The position numbers and the translations under genes are program-made. A stretch of 7,815 nucleotides of DNA from Gallionellaceae bacterium (GTDB taxonomy: Bacteria > Pseudomonadota > Gammaproteobacteria > Burkholderiales > Gallionellaceae): contig PLYB01000133.1 of the NCBI GenBank assembly GCA_003151655.1, positions 1,448 to 9,262 of the forward strand, given 5' to 3'. This document shows positions 1 to 6,058 of the stretch, one piece after another (position 1 is the stretch's first letter; each line of letters starts with the position of its first letter). Under the pieces are notes generated by a model. That model saw nothing but the letters and a program-made list of their open reading frames with translations, searched no databases and was not told the origin of the DNA.

Positions 1-975
1 ATGCGCATCAAGGCGCGTGCGTTGGGGCTGGAAGCGCAGGATTATTTCAACGACAAGGTACTGGAAGATACCGATCTGCTTTACACCGGCATGAAGCAAT
101 TGCCAGCCGACTTTTGGGAAAAAAATGGCAAAGACATGCAGTCCGGCCTGCAAGGAGGGCACACCTTCTATCACCTGACCGGCCCGCTGTGCCGCGATAT
201 GCTGGTAAACGAGTTCGTCTATCAGGAAGGCGACACCCCGTTTTACGCAGTCGTTGCCGCGCAGGAAAACAATGCCGCCACTTTGCGCACGCTCACCGAT
301 TACACCCACACCAAGAATTCCATCTGGGGTATCACCGCACGCAACCGCGAACAGAATTTCGTGCTCAATTTGCTGATGAATCCGGAGATTGATTTCGTTA
401 CCTTGCTCGGCCAAGCCGGAACCGGCAAGACCCTGCTCACTCTGGCTGCCGGGTTGATGCAGACGCTGGAAAGCAAGCTATATTCCGAAATCATCATGAC
501 CCGCGTTACTGTTCCGGTGGGCGAAGACATCGGCTTCCTGCCCGGCACGGAAGAAGAAAAAATGTCGCCGTGGATGGGCGCGCTGGACGACAATCTGGAC
601 GTGCTGAACAAAGCCGACGAAGAAGGCGGTGACTGGGGCAGAGCCGCCACACGCGACCTGATTCGTTCACGCATCAAGATCAAATCGCTCAACTTTATGA
701 GGGGACGCACCTTCCTCAATAAATATCTCATCATCGACGAAGCGCAGAACCTCACGCCGAAGCAGATGAAAACGCTCATCACCCGCGCCGGCCCCGGCAC
801 CAAGGTGGTGTGCATGGGTAACATCGCGCAGATCGACACGCCCTACCTCACCGAAGGCAGCTCCGGCCTGACTTATGTGGTGGATCGCTTCAAAGGCTGG
901 GCGCATAGCGGGCACGTCACGCTGCAACGCGGCGAACGTTCGCGTTTAGCCGATCACGCGGCTGAAGTGCTTTAA
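1..975 (+). CDS. PhoH-family ATPase with (off-window) PIN domain, C-terminal part
   Basis: Partial gene: the 5' end lies left of the window. The first visible residues (MRIKARALGL, then DYFNDKVLEDTDLLYTG) match the stretch that closes the N-terminal PIN nuclease domain of PIN-PhoH (PhoH2/YlaK-type) proteins, where it follows a D-I-N motif, so the ATG at position 1 is most likely an internal Met. The remaining 324 residues hold the PhoH P-loop ATPase domain: Walker A GQAGTGKT at 137-144, the conserved MTRVTVPVGEDIGFLPG around 166-182, Walker B YLIIDEAQN at 242-250, and a sensor-like GNIAQID at 273-279. Characterised family members couple ATP-dependent RNA unwinding to PIN ribonuclease activity; the substrate in this organism is unknown. 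Protein ends AEVL with TAA. The next gene, msrB, is 101 nt downstream across a palindromic repeat, so co-transcription is uncertain. Family assignment is firm; biological role is not. Confidence 0.93.
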   Translation: MRIKARALGLEAQDYFNDKVLEDTDLLYTGMKQLPADFWEKNGKDMQSGLQGGHTFYHLTGPLCRDMLVNEFVYQEGDTPFYAVVAAQENNAATLRTLTDYTHTKNSIWGITARNREQNFVLNLLMNPEIDFVTLLGQAGTGKTLLTLAAGLMQTLESKLYSEIIMTRVTVPVGEDIGFLPGTEEEKMSPWMGALDDNLDVLNKADEEGGDWGRAATRDLIRSRIKIKSLNFMRGRTFLNKYLIIDEAQNLTPKQMKTLITRAGPGTKVVCMGNIAQIDTPYLTEGSSGLTYVVDRFKGWAHSGHVTLQRGERSRLADHAAEVL

Positions 976-984
976 TACAAACTC

Positions 985-1062
985 ACCACAGAGGCACAGA
1001 GGAAATCAAAAGCAAGCCATTCTTCTGACTTTGATTTCTCTGTGCCTCTGTGTCTCTGTGGT
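985..1062. repeat. Imperfect palindrome made of RCACAGAG octamers
   Basis: Left arm 985-1010 reads ACCACAGAG, GCACAGAG, G, AAATCAAA. The reverse complement of the right arm 1030-1062 reads ACCACAGAG, ACACAGAG, GCACAGAG, AAATCAAA. The arms therefore pair over nearly their whole length; the right arm carries one extra octamer and the left arm one extra G. The spacer is 19 nt (1011-1029). The transcript could fold into a long hairpin just before the msrB ribosome-binding site (AAAAGG, 1063-1068). No T-run follows either arm, so it is not a standard intrinsic terminator. CACAGAG-type palindromes recur between genes in many environmental bacterial genomes (recalled, not checked); that would make this a REP/MITE-like dispersed element. 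Confidence 0.8.
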
Positions 1063-1076
1063 AAAAGGTTTTAACT

Positions 1077-1475
1077 ATGACAACAAATCCGCTCGATAAA
1101 ACTGATGCACAGTGGCGCGAAGAGCTGACACCGGATCAGTACGAAGTCTGCCGTGAATGCGGCACTGAGCCTGCTTTTACCGGTGAATACTGGGACTGCC
1201 ACGACATCGGCATTTACCGCTGTGTTTGCTGCGGCACGCCACTATTCGATTCGGAAACCAAATTCGAGTCAGGTACCGGCTGGCCGAGTTTCTGGCAACC
1301 GATCTCCGAAGAATCGCTGATTTTTAGCGAAGATGACCCGCTCGGCATGGATCGCGTCGAAGTAAGCTGCGCCAAGTGCGATGCTCATCTGGGCCACGTA
1401 TTTGAAGACGGCCCGGACCCAACTGGCTTGCGTTACTGCATTAACTCCGCCTCGCTGGCACTCGACAGAAATTAG
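1077..1475 (+). CDS. msrB: Peptide-methionine (R)-S-oxide reductase MsrB
   Basis: Reduces methionine-R-sulfoxide in oxidised proteins, using thioredoxin as usual electron donor; no signal peptide, so cytoplasmic. The 132-residue protein is a single full-length SelR domain. Visible landmarks: GTEPAFTGEY at 29-38, zinc pairs C49/C52 and C98/C101, SGTGWPSF at 65-72, CDAHLGHVF at 101-109, and catalytic Cys121 in RYCINSASL. The position that holds the resolving Cys in E. coli and Neisseria MsrB (SGCGWPSF) is Thr67 here; Cys25 or Cys28, just before GTE, could replace it, as reported for other MsrBs with an N-terminal recycling cysteine. AAAAGG at 1063-1068, 8 nt before the ATG, is a reasonable ribosome-binding site. 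yciB follows after 34 nt on the same strand, suggesting an operon with yciI. Confidence 0.96.
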   Translation: MTTNPLDKTDAQWREELTPDQYEVCRECGTEPAFTGEYWDCHDIGIYRCVCCGTPLFDSETKFESGTGWPSFWQPISEESLIFSEDDPLGMDRVEVSCAKCDAHLGHVFEDGPDPTGLRYCINSASLALDRN

Positions 1476-1509
1476 ACATCCGCTTATTCCGTGTGGATAA
1501 TGCATTCCC

Positions 1510-2052
1510 ATGAAAATCCTTTTCGACATCTTCCCCGTCATTCTGTTCTTTGTTGTATTCAAATTGTTCGGTGTGTACCCAGCTACAACGGCAGCCATTG
1601 CCGCGACCGTGGCACAAGTCGCCTGGGTGAAATGGCGACACGGTAAAGTAGACACCACCCTATGGGTGAGCCTCGGCATCATCGTGGTCTTTGGCGGTGC
1701 GACCCTGCTGACGCACAACGAGAACTTCATCAAATGGAAGCCAACCGTACTCTATTGGTTCTTCGCCTCGGCCATCCTGTTCTCGCGGGCATTTCTGGAC
1801 AAAAATCTAATGCGCATGCTATTGCATGGAAAAATTGAATTACCCGACCAAGTTTGGCAAAAACTCAACTATGCATGGAGCGCTTTCTTCACTGTGTTGG
1901 GATGCCTCAATCTTTACGTCGCCTTCAACTACAGCATGGATACTTGGGTCGACTTCAAGCTGTTTGGCACGACCGGCATGATGCTGATATTTATTTTGCT
2001 GCAAGCCGCTTTCCTGTCGAAACACATAAAAGAAGATAAAAAAGAAAGTTGA
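1510..2052 (+). CDS. yciB: Inner-membrane septation protein A family (YciB/IspZ)
   Basis: Integral inner-membrane protein of 180 residues, close to the 179 of E. coli YciB and similar along its whole length. Family landmarks include the HNENFIKWKPT loop at 69-79, LPDQVWQKLN at 111-120 and WVDFKLFG at 146-153. Hydrophobic segments lie at about 3-22, 24-40, 51-67, 79-96, 120-139 and 151-170, and the C-terminus is short and charged (KEDKKES). YciB proteins are linked to cell-envelope integrity and to the division and elongation machinery; the molecular activity is not settled. No strong Shine-Dalgarno precedes the ATG (the preceding bases are TGCATTCCC), which fits translation from a shared message with msrB. 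yciI begins 6 nt after the stop; E. coli also keeps yciI near yciB. Confidence 0.95.
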   Translation: MKILFDIFPVILFFVVFKLFGVYPATTAAIAATVAQVAWVKWRHGKVDTTLWVSLGIIVVFGGATLLTHNENFIKWKPTVLYWFFASAILFSRAFLDKNLMRMLLHGKIELPDQVWQKLNYAWSAFFTVLGCLNLYVAFNYSMDTWVDFKLFGTTGMMLIFILLQAAFLSKHIKEDKKES

Positions 2053-2058
2053 GCCATA

Positions 2059-2361
2059 ATGTTATATGCCATTATTGGACACGATGTCGCCGACAGTCTG
2101 GAATTACGCAAAGCCGCGCGCCCCGCGCATGTAACGCGTCTGCAAACATTGCAAAATGAAGGCCGACTGTTGTTGGCGGGGCCATTTCCCGCCGTTGATG
2201 CCAACGATCCCGGCGCTGCCGGCTTTACAGGCAGCTTGATCGTGGCTGAATTCGCCACCTTGGGCGATGCACAGGCTTGGGCAAATGCCGACCCGTATGT
2301 TAGCGCCGGGGTTTATCAACACGTGACCGTAAAGCCATTCAGAAAAACCCTTCCCGCCTGA
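2059..2361 (+). CDS. yciI: YciI family protein (YCII domain)
   Basis: A 100-residue single-domain protein of the YCII family, a dimeric ferredoxin-like alpha/beta fold. Nearly the whole length resembles E. coli YciI: an MLYAIIGHD start, ADSLELRKAARPAH at 11-24, EGRLLLAGPFPAVDANDPGAA at about 34-54, FTGSLIVAEF at 56-65, AWANADPYVSAGVY at 73-86 and HVTVKPF at 88-94. His24 and nearby acidic residues form the conserved pocket thought to be an active site; physiological substrate unknown. The ATG lies 6 nt after the yciB stop with only a weak purine stretch (AAAGAAAG) before it, so translational coupling to yciB is likely. No obvious terminator follows. Confidence 0.94.
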   Translation: MLYAIIGHDVADSLELRKAARPAHVTRLQTLQNEGRLLLAGPFPAVDANDPGAAGFTGSLIVAEFATLGDAQAWANADPYVSAGVYQHVTVKPFRKTLPA

Positions 2362-2463
2362 CTGACGCAAAAATACCGGGAATACCGTTTGTGATGCACA
2401 CGCCTTGCGTTTACATCATTTAACATTGCCAAATCGGCGTTAACAACTCATCTTCGCTAGCTG

Positions 2464-2472
2464 TGATATATT
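2464..2472 (+). promoter_or_regulatory. Candidate extended -10 promoter for the prolyl isomerase gene
   Basis: TGATATATT fits the extended -10 pattern TGN-TATAAT with one mismatch in the hexamer. A TTAACA at 2440-2445 is a little too far upstream (21-nt spacer) to be a good -35. An alternative is TTGACG at 2487-2492, but it has no good -10 downstream. Transcription from the first site would give a leader of roughly 85 nt before the ATG at 2565. The gene's ribosome-binding site is clear: AAGGA at 2553-2557, 7 nt from the ATG. The remaining 2362-2564 region has no recognisable gene. Confidence 0.35.
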
Positions 2473-2564
2473 TCGCCTTCGGGCCGTTGACGCAACGACA
2501 CAAATTACGTGCTGAATAGCTTTGATGCTTAAACAAATTTATCTAATTTTCTAAGGACAAAACG

Positions 2565-3389
2565 ATGCTAAAACCATCCAACATTGCAGCAATAGCAATA
2601 CTTGCAGCGATCACCGCCAACACGGTTAATGCGGTAGAGAATAATGCGGCAGACAAAGTTTCCGCACCGGATAGCAATATCAGTGTAACCGTTAATAAAA
2701 AGCCCATTCCTCAAGCGCGCATCGACCTGCGTATCAAAGCAGCAACCCAGCAAGGCCAGCCAGATAGCCCGGAGTTGCGCAAAGCGGTTCGTGACGACCT
2801 GATTAACCTCGAAGTGATTGCGCAAGAAGCGGTCAAAAAAGGGCTGGATTCACAACCTGAAGTTGTTCAGCAAATTGAACTGGCCAGACAAAGTGCTTTG
2901 GCCGGTGCCTTCGTGCAGGACTACGCCAAGAGCCACCCTATTGCAGAAGCCGCAATCAAGCAAGAATATGACAATCTGAAATCTCATCTCGGCGACAAAG
3001 AGTACAAGGTTGCGCATATTCTGGTGGATAACGAAAAAGACGCTCAAGCGATCTCCGCTGCTCTTCAGAAAAAAGGCAGCAAGTTCGACAAAATCGCCAA
3101 AGAGAAATCCAAAGATCCCGGCTCCAAAGATAAAGGTGGCGAACTTGGCTGGACAGTTCCTTCCAATTTCGTGCAACCGTTCCACGAAGCCATCCTGAAG
3201 CTTAATAAAGGCCAAGTTAGCGCCCCGGTACAAACTCAATTCGGCTGGCATGTTATCAAGCTGGAAGATGTGCGCGAATTGAAAGCGCCCGAGTTTGAAG
3301 CTGTAAAAGCCAATCTGGAAAGACGCCTGCAACAACAGTCAATTCAGGATGCCATCAAAGCGCTGCGCGCGAATGCGGATATCAAGTAA
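2565..3389 (+). CDS. Periplasmic parvulin-type peptidyl-prolyl cis-trans isomerase
   Basis: Exported folding catalyst of the PpiC/SurA/PrsA group. The first 23 residues form a signal peptide: Lys3, hydrophobic core IAAIAILAAITA, and probable signal peptidase I cleavage after VNA (21-23). There is no lipobox Cys, so the product is probably soluble in the periplasm. Residues about 24-145 are a helical, charged SurA-N-like chaperone region with a short VNKKPIPQARIDLRI stretch (43-57). The parvulin domain spans about 147-237: VAHILV at 149-154 with active-site His151, the SKDPGSKDKGGELGW loop at 182-196, and FGWHVIKLEDV at 226-236 with His229. A charged helical tail follows. The start is supported by AAGGA 7 nt upstream. 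The gene seems to be transcribed alone and ends at a strong terminator. The likely role is folding of outer-membrane or secreted proteins; the specific client is unknown. Confidence 0.95.
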   Translation: MLKPSNIAAIAILAAITANTVNAVENNAADKVSAPDSNISVTVNKKPIPQARIDLRIKAATQQGQPDSPELRKAVRDDLINLEVIAQEAVKKGLDSQPEVVQQIELARQSALAGAFVQDYAKSHPIAEAAIKQEYDNLKSHLGDKEYKVAHILVDNEKDAQAISAALQKKGSKFDKIAKEKSKDPGSKDKGGELGWTVPSNFVQPFHEAILKLNKGQVSAPVQTQFGWHVIKLEDVRELKAPEFEAVKANLERRLQQQSIQDAIKALRANADIK

Positions 3390-3406
3390 TCGTATTCACT
3401 ACTTGT

Positions 3407-3436
3407 AAAAATGGCGACCTGCGGGTCGCCATTTTT
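3407..3436. terminator. Bidirectional intrinsic terminator between the isomerase gene and serB
   Basis: Perfect inverted repeat: AAAAATGGCGACC (3407-3419), loop TGCG (3420-3423), GGTCGCCATTTTT (3424-3436). The GC-rich 8-bp core is flanked by an A-run and a T-run, so a U-tract follows the hairpin on either strand. It lies 17 nt after the isomerase stop and 21 nt after the serB stop on the opposite strand, so it can end both convergent transcripts. Confidence 0.93.
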
Positions 3437-3457
3437 ATTTATGCATTCGCAACAAAC

Positions 3458-4291
3458 TCAGGCAAACAGATTCACTAACCCGTCTAGTCCCACAAAATTA
3501 AAGGCGTAACCGGCTTGCGTGCGCACGATAGGTTTTGCATGGTAGGCGATGCTGGAACCCGCTTGCGCCATCATTTTGAGGTCATTCGCACCGTCCCCGA
3601 TCGCGATGACTTGCTCGGCATGCAGATCAAGTTCAACACGCGTGTGATTCAGCAAATCCGCCTTGGCTTGCGCATCAACGATGTCACCTAGCACCTGCCC
3701 GGTGAGTTTACCGTCGATAACTTCCAGCGTATTGGCATGCGCGAAATCGAGACCAAGGCGCGCCTTTAACCGTTCGGTAAAGAAGGTAAATCCGCCGGAA
3801 ACCAGCAGTGCCTTAATGCCATGCTTTTTCAGTTCCGCCAGCATGATCTCCGCGCCCGGATTCAATTGCAGACGCTCATCGTAAACACGTTGCAATGCGC
3901 CCTCATCCAAACCTGCCAACAAAGCCACTCGGCGACGCAAACTCTCGGCGAAATCAATCTCGCCGCGCATTGCCGCTTCGGTAATAGTCGACACTTGGGG
4001 CTTCAAACCTTGCATGTCCGCAATTTCGTCGATGCACTCGATACTGATCAGTGTCGAATCCATATCCATCACGACCAGACCGAAATCGGAGAGATGCAAA
4101 CTGGAACGCACAAAACCGTAATCGAGCTGATGTTCATAGCAATACGCCGCCACACCGTCATGCGGCTTCGCATCATGCAAGCGATAGGCATGTGCGCCGA
4201 GCTGCTCAATACGCGAAGCCAGCGACAAACTGGCAAGGCGATCCAAATAAGCGGCGGGAATCTCGTGTAGAGCTTGGACAATGAGGTTCAT
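3458..4291 (-). CDS. serB: Phosphoserine phosphatase SerB
   Basis: Hydrolyses O-phospho-L-serine to L-serine, the last step of serine biosynthesis; cytoplasmic, Mg-dependent HAD superfamily. Counting from the chosen ATG (277 residues): an N-terminal ACT-like region at about 1-70, then HAD motif I VMDMDSTLI with nucleophile Asp76 and acid/base Asp78, cap region with ECIDEIADM and MRGEIDFAESLRRRV, motif II LLVSGGF (Ser165), motif III Lys210 in AQAKADLL, and motif IV IGDGANDLKMM (232-237 for GDGAND). All catalytic positions are intact. Start choice: the frame extends 9 codons upstream to a TTG at 4316-4318, but neither start has a clear Shine-Dalgarno, and MNLIVQ is the usual beginning in relatives, so ATG at 4289-4291 is preferred. 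Convergent with the isomerase gene and divergent from rlmF. Confidence 0.96.
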   Translation of the reverse strand: MNLIVQALHEIPAAYLDRLASLSLASRIEQLGAHAYRLHDAKPHDGVAAYCYEHQLDYGFVRSSLHLSDFGLVVMDMDSTLISIECIDEIADMQGLKPQVSTITEAAMRGEIDFAESLRRRVALLAGLDEGALQRVYDERLQLNPGAEIMLAELKKHGIKALLVSGGFTFFTERLKARLGLDFAHANTLEVIDGKLTGQVLGDIVDAQAKADLLNHTRVELDLHAEQVIAIGDGANDLKMMAQAGSSIAYHAKPIVRTQAGYAFNFVGLDGLVNLFA

Positions 4292-4419
4292 ATTAATATT
4301 CAGGCGTGATTCAATCAAAATCGAAAGCGCTGCATTTTAATTCAAGCGGGCGATGTTATCCCAAAATATTGATGCGCCACTTGAACCACTGCCAAACAAG
4401 CATGCCAAGGTGCGGCCTC

Positions 4420-4428
4420 TGGTAAAAT
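4420..4428 (+). promoter_or_regulatory. Candidate extended -10 promoter of rlmF in the serB/rlmF divergent region
   Basis: TGG-TAAAAT fits an extended -10 element and is followed by CGCGCC, a context often seen at betaproteobacterial promoters. No convincing -35 sits 16-18 nt upstream. Transcription starting near 4435 would leave a short C-rich leader (CGCCCCCGCCCC around 4433-4445) and no strong ribosome-binding site before the ATG at 4468. On the opposite strand the same intergenic region (4292-4467) has serB-directed candidates, TTAAAAT near 4335-4341 and GATAACAT near 4353-4360, neither with a good -35. Confidence 0.45.
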
Positions 4429-4467
4429 CGCGCCGCCCCCGCCCCTTTGCCTCTTTAGAATAGCGCC

Positions 4468-5430
4468 ATGACCCCAACTGCAACAAAAACCAATTTGCAC
4501 CCGCGCAATCTGCATCGGGGGCGTTACGACTTCGCGCAACTCATTGCCAGCAGCCCGGAGTTGGCAGCGTTTGTGGCGTTGAATGAGCACGGCAACGAGT
4601 CGATCAATTTCGTTGATCCGGCTGCCGTAAAAGCGCTCAATCGCGCACTGTTGTTGCATTATTACGGCATCAAGGATTGGGATGTTCCCGCACAATATCT
4701 GTGCCCGCCAATTCCAGGACGTGCAGACTATTTGCATTATCTCGCCGACCTGCTGAGCGAGAGCAATGGCGGCAATATTCCGCGCGGCAAATCGGTACGC
4801 GTGCTCGATATCGGTGTAGGTGCGAATTGCATCTATCCGCTCATCGGGCACGCCAGCTATGGTTGGCAGTTTGTCGGCACGGAGGTCGATGCAATTGCTT
4901 TGAAAAATGCACAAGGTATTCTGGATGCGAATCAGTTAAGCGATGCCGTTGAGTTACGTTTACAGCCCTCCCCCACGGCAATTTTTGCCGACGTGACCTA
5001 CGCCGATGAATTCTTCGACCTCACCCTGTGCAACCCGCCCTTCCATGCCTCCCTAGCCGAAGCCAGACAAGGCTCACAGCGCAAATGGAAAAATCTCGGC
5101 AAAGAAAACAACAAACACAAAAATCCCGTGCTGAACTTCGGTGGACAAAGCTTGGAACTATGCTGCGATGGCGGCGAAGAAGCGTTCGTTACTCGCATGA
5201 TCGAAGAAAGCACATCGGGACGCGACAACTGCCTGTGGTTCACCAGCATGATCTCCAAGTCATCCAGCTTGCCTCATGTGTACCGTGCTTTGAAATACGC
5301 CGGTGCGACAGACAACCGCACCATAGAAATGTCCCAAGGCCAGAAAAAAAGCCGCATCCTGGCTTGGACATTTATGGATAAGCAACGGCAACGGGATTGG
5401 TGGAATGGTATTGAATCGCAGACTCCTTGA
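4468..5430 (+). CDS. rlmF: 23S rRNA (adenine(1618)-N(6))-methyltransferase RlmF
   Basis: SAM-dependent enzyme that methylates N6 of A1618 in 23S rRNA; cytoplasmic. The 320-residue protein is near the length of E. coli RlmF/YbiN (308). Conserved blocks in order: LHPRNLHRGRYDF at 10-22, FVDPAAVKALNRALL at 48-62, CPPIPGRADYLHYLADLL at 79-96, SAM-binding VLDIGVGANCIYPLIG at 112-127, acidic residue after strand 2 in GTEVD (137-141), catalytic NPPFH at 189-193 typical of N6-adenine methyltransferases, then LNFGGQSLELCCDGGEE at 222-238 and FTSMISKSSSL at 258-268. The start is the first ATG giving the usual N-terminus; the Shine-Dalgarno is poor. The 5' end is divergent from serB. No clear terminator is seen after the stop; the toxin-antitoxin pair begins 54 nt downstream on the same strand. 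Confidence 0.95.
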   Translation: MTPTATKTNLHPRNLHRGRYDFAQLIASSPELAAFVALNEHGNESINFVDPAAVKALNRALLLHYYGIKDWDVPAQYLCPPIPGRADYLHYLADLLSESNGGNIPRGKSVRVLDIGVGANCIYPLIGHASYGWQFVGTEVDAIALKNAQGILDANQLSDAVELRLQPSPTAIFADVTYADEFFDLTLCNPPFHASLAEARQGSQRKWKNLGKENNKHKNPVLNFGGQSLELCCDGGEEAFVTRMIEESTSGRDNCLWFTSMISKSSSLPHVYRALKYAGATDNRTIEMSQGQKKSRILAWTFMDKQRQRDWWNGIESQTP

Positions 5431-5464
5431 CTGATAGTTTGAATCCCACTATTGTTTGCCCTGA

Positions 5465-5477
5465 TCCTTTTTAAGGA
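5465..5477 (+). promoter_or_regulatory. Ribosome-binding site of the antitoxin inside a small hairpin
   Basis: TCCTT-TTT-AAGGA is a perfect 5-bp inverted repeat with a 3-nt loop, and its right arm (AAGGA, 5473-5477) is the Shine-Dalgarno of the antitoxin gene, 7 nt before the ATG at 5485. An A-U-rich stem this short would be only marginally stable, so masking of the site is a possibility rather than a conclusion. A second small inverted repeat, ATAGT at 5434-5438 and ACTAT at 5448-5452, lies upstream and could be part of an operator bound by the antitoxin-toxin complex; it is short enough to be chance. Confidence 0.4.
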
Positions 5478-5484
5478 ATAAGCC

Positions 5485-5715
5485 ATGTCACCCATACTTG
5501 CAGAACTACAGGCACAAGCCAAGCAACTAGGCTCAGAAGAGCGAGCTCAACTCGCCAGTTTTCTGCTCGAAACCCTAGAACCAAGCGATAGCGGCGATGT
5601 CAGCCAAGCATGGGAAGCTGAAATCAAAACACGTTGGGCAGAAATTGAACGCGGTGATGTTAAATTGATTCCCGCCACGGAAGTATTTGCAGATATCCGC
5701 CGCAAGCTTTCGTGA
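5485..5715 (+). CDS. Type II antitoxin, addiction-module component family (PF09720-like)
   Basis: A 76-residue acidic protein with the layout of the PF09720/TIGR02574 'addiction module component' antitoxins: an N-terminal helix with LGSEERAQLASFLLETLEP (15-33), acidic linker, WEAEIKTRWAEIERGDVK (43-60), and the C-terminal LIPATEVFADIRRKL (61-75). By family knowledge it binds and neutralises the toxin encoded next to it and is degraded more readily; such antitoxins often repress their own operon, though no DNA-binding fold is obvious here. AAGGA 7 nt upstream supports this ATG. Its TGA overlaps the toxin's GTG by 4 nt, the usual coupled arrangement with antitoxin first. It lies 54 nt after rlmF. 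Confidence 0.93.
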   Translation: MSPILAELQAQAKQLGSEERAQLASFLLETLEPSDSGDVSQAWEAEIKTRWAEIERGDVKLIPATEVFADIRRKLS

Positions 5716-6005
5716 AACAACCGCAGTTTCATCCCAAGGCTCGTACTGAATTTGAAAGATCAGCGCTCTTCTACGCTGGAAAATTTCCGGGATTGGGGTT
5801 GGAATTCGCTAGCGAAGTTCAAGCCGCAGTTGAGTTTATATTTTCTCACCCGGAAGCTGGCGCACCAGTTTCAGAAGGATTCCGCCGCATGGTCGTCCGC
5901 CGGTTTCCATATTCAGTCATCTATCGCAGCAAAAATGAACAAATCTACATCATCGCCGTAGCCCATCAGCGGCGGCATCCGAATTATTGGAATGATCGGG
6001 AATGA
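5712..6005 (+). CDS. Type II toxin, RelE/ParE family
   Basis: A 97-residue basic protein with the RelE/ParE fold pattern: MKQPQFHPKARTEFERSALFY (helix 1), GLGLEFASEVQAAVEFIFSHPEAG (residues 27-50), then FRRMVVRRFPYSVIYRSKNEQ (57-77) and IYIIAVAHQRRHPNYW (78-93). The final block is typical of this subgroup, which pairs with PF09720 antitoxins. RelE-like members cleave mRNA on the ribosome and ParE-like members poison DNA gyrase; the sequence alone does not tell which applies here. Translation starts at GTG within GTGA, overlapping the antitoxin stop, and no separate Shine-Dalgarno is needed if translation is coupled. The frame is intact and full length, so the toxin is probably functional and held in check. 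The next gene, on the minus strand, ends 53 nt away with no visible terminator between. Confidence 0.93.
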   Translation: MKQPQFHPKARTEFERSALFYAGKFPGLGLEFASEVQAAVEFIFSHPEAGAPVSEGFRRMVVRRFPYSVIYRSKNEQIYIIAVAHQRRHPNYWNDRE

Positions 6006-6058
6006 GTATTGCACAGAAGCGTGCCCTCCCTACCTGACTAAGGATTTCGACCTACGAA

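Noticed and set aside
300..839. Long minus-strand open frame (179 codons) opposite phoH
   Set aside because: It lies fully inside the PhoH ATPase domain on the other strand, has Ser/Arg-rich low-information sequence and no recognisable domain; PhoH motifs in the plus frame are intact.
985..1062. Reading the palindrome as the intrinsic terminator of phoH
   Set aside because: No T-run follows the right arm (AAAAGG follows) and the stem is long and built of repeat units, unlike the compact terminator at 3407-3436.
2480..2492. GCC-TTCG-GGC mini-hairpin before the isomerase gene as a terminator or riboswitch element
   Set aside because: The stem is only 3 bp with no T-run or conserved aptamer-like sequence.
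2850..3335. Minus-strand open frame (161 codons) opposite the isomerase gene
   Set aside because: Shadow of the parvulin domain coding region; Phe-rich product with no family features.
4342..4914. Minus-strand open frame (190 codons) overlapping the rlmF start
   Set aside because: Overlaps the conserved N-terminus and SAM-binding region of RlmF and covers the serB/rlmF promoter region; its product resembles nothing known.
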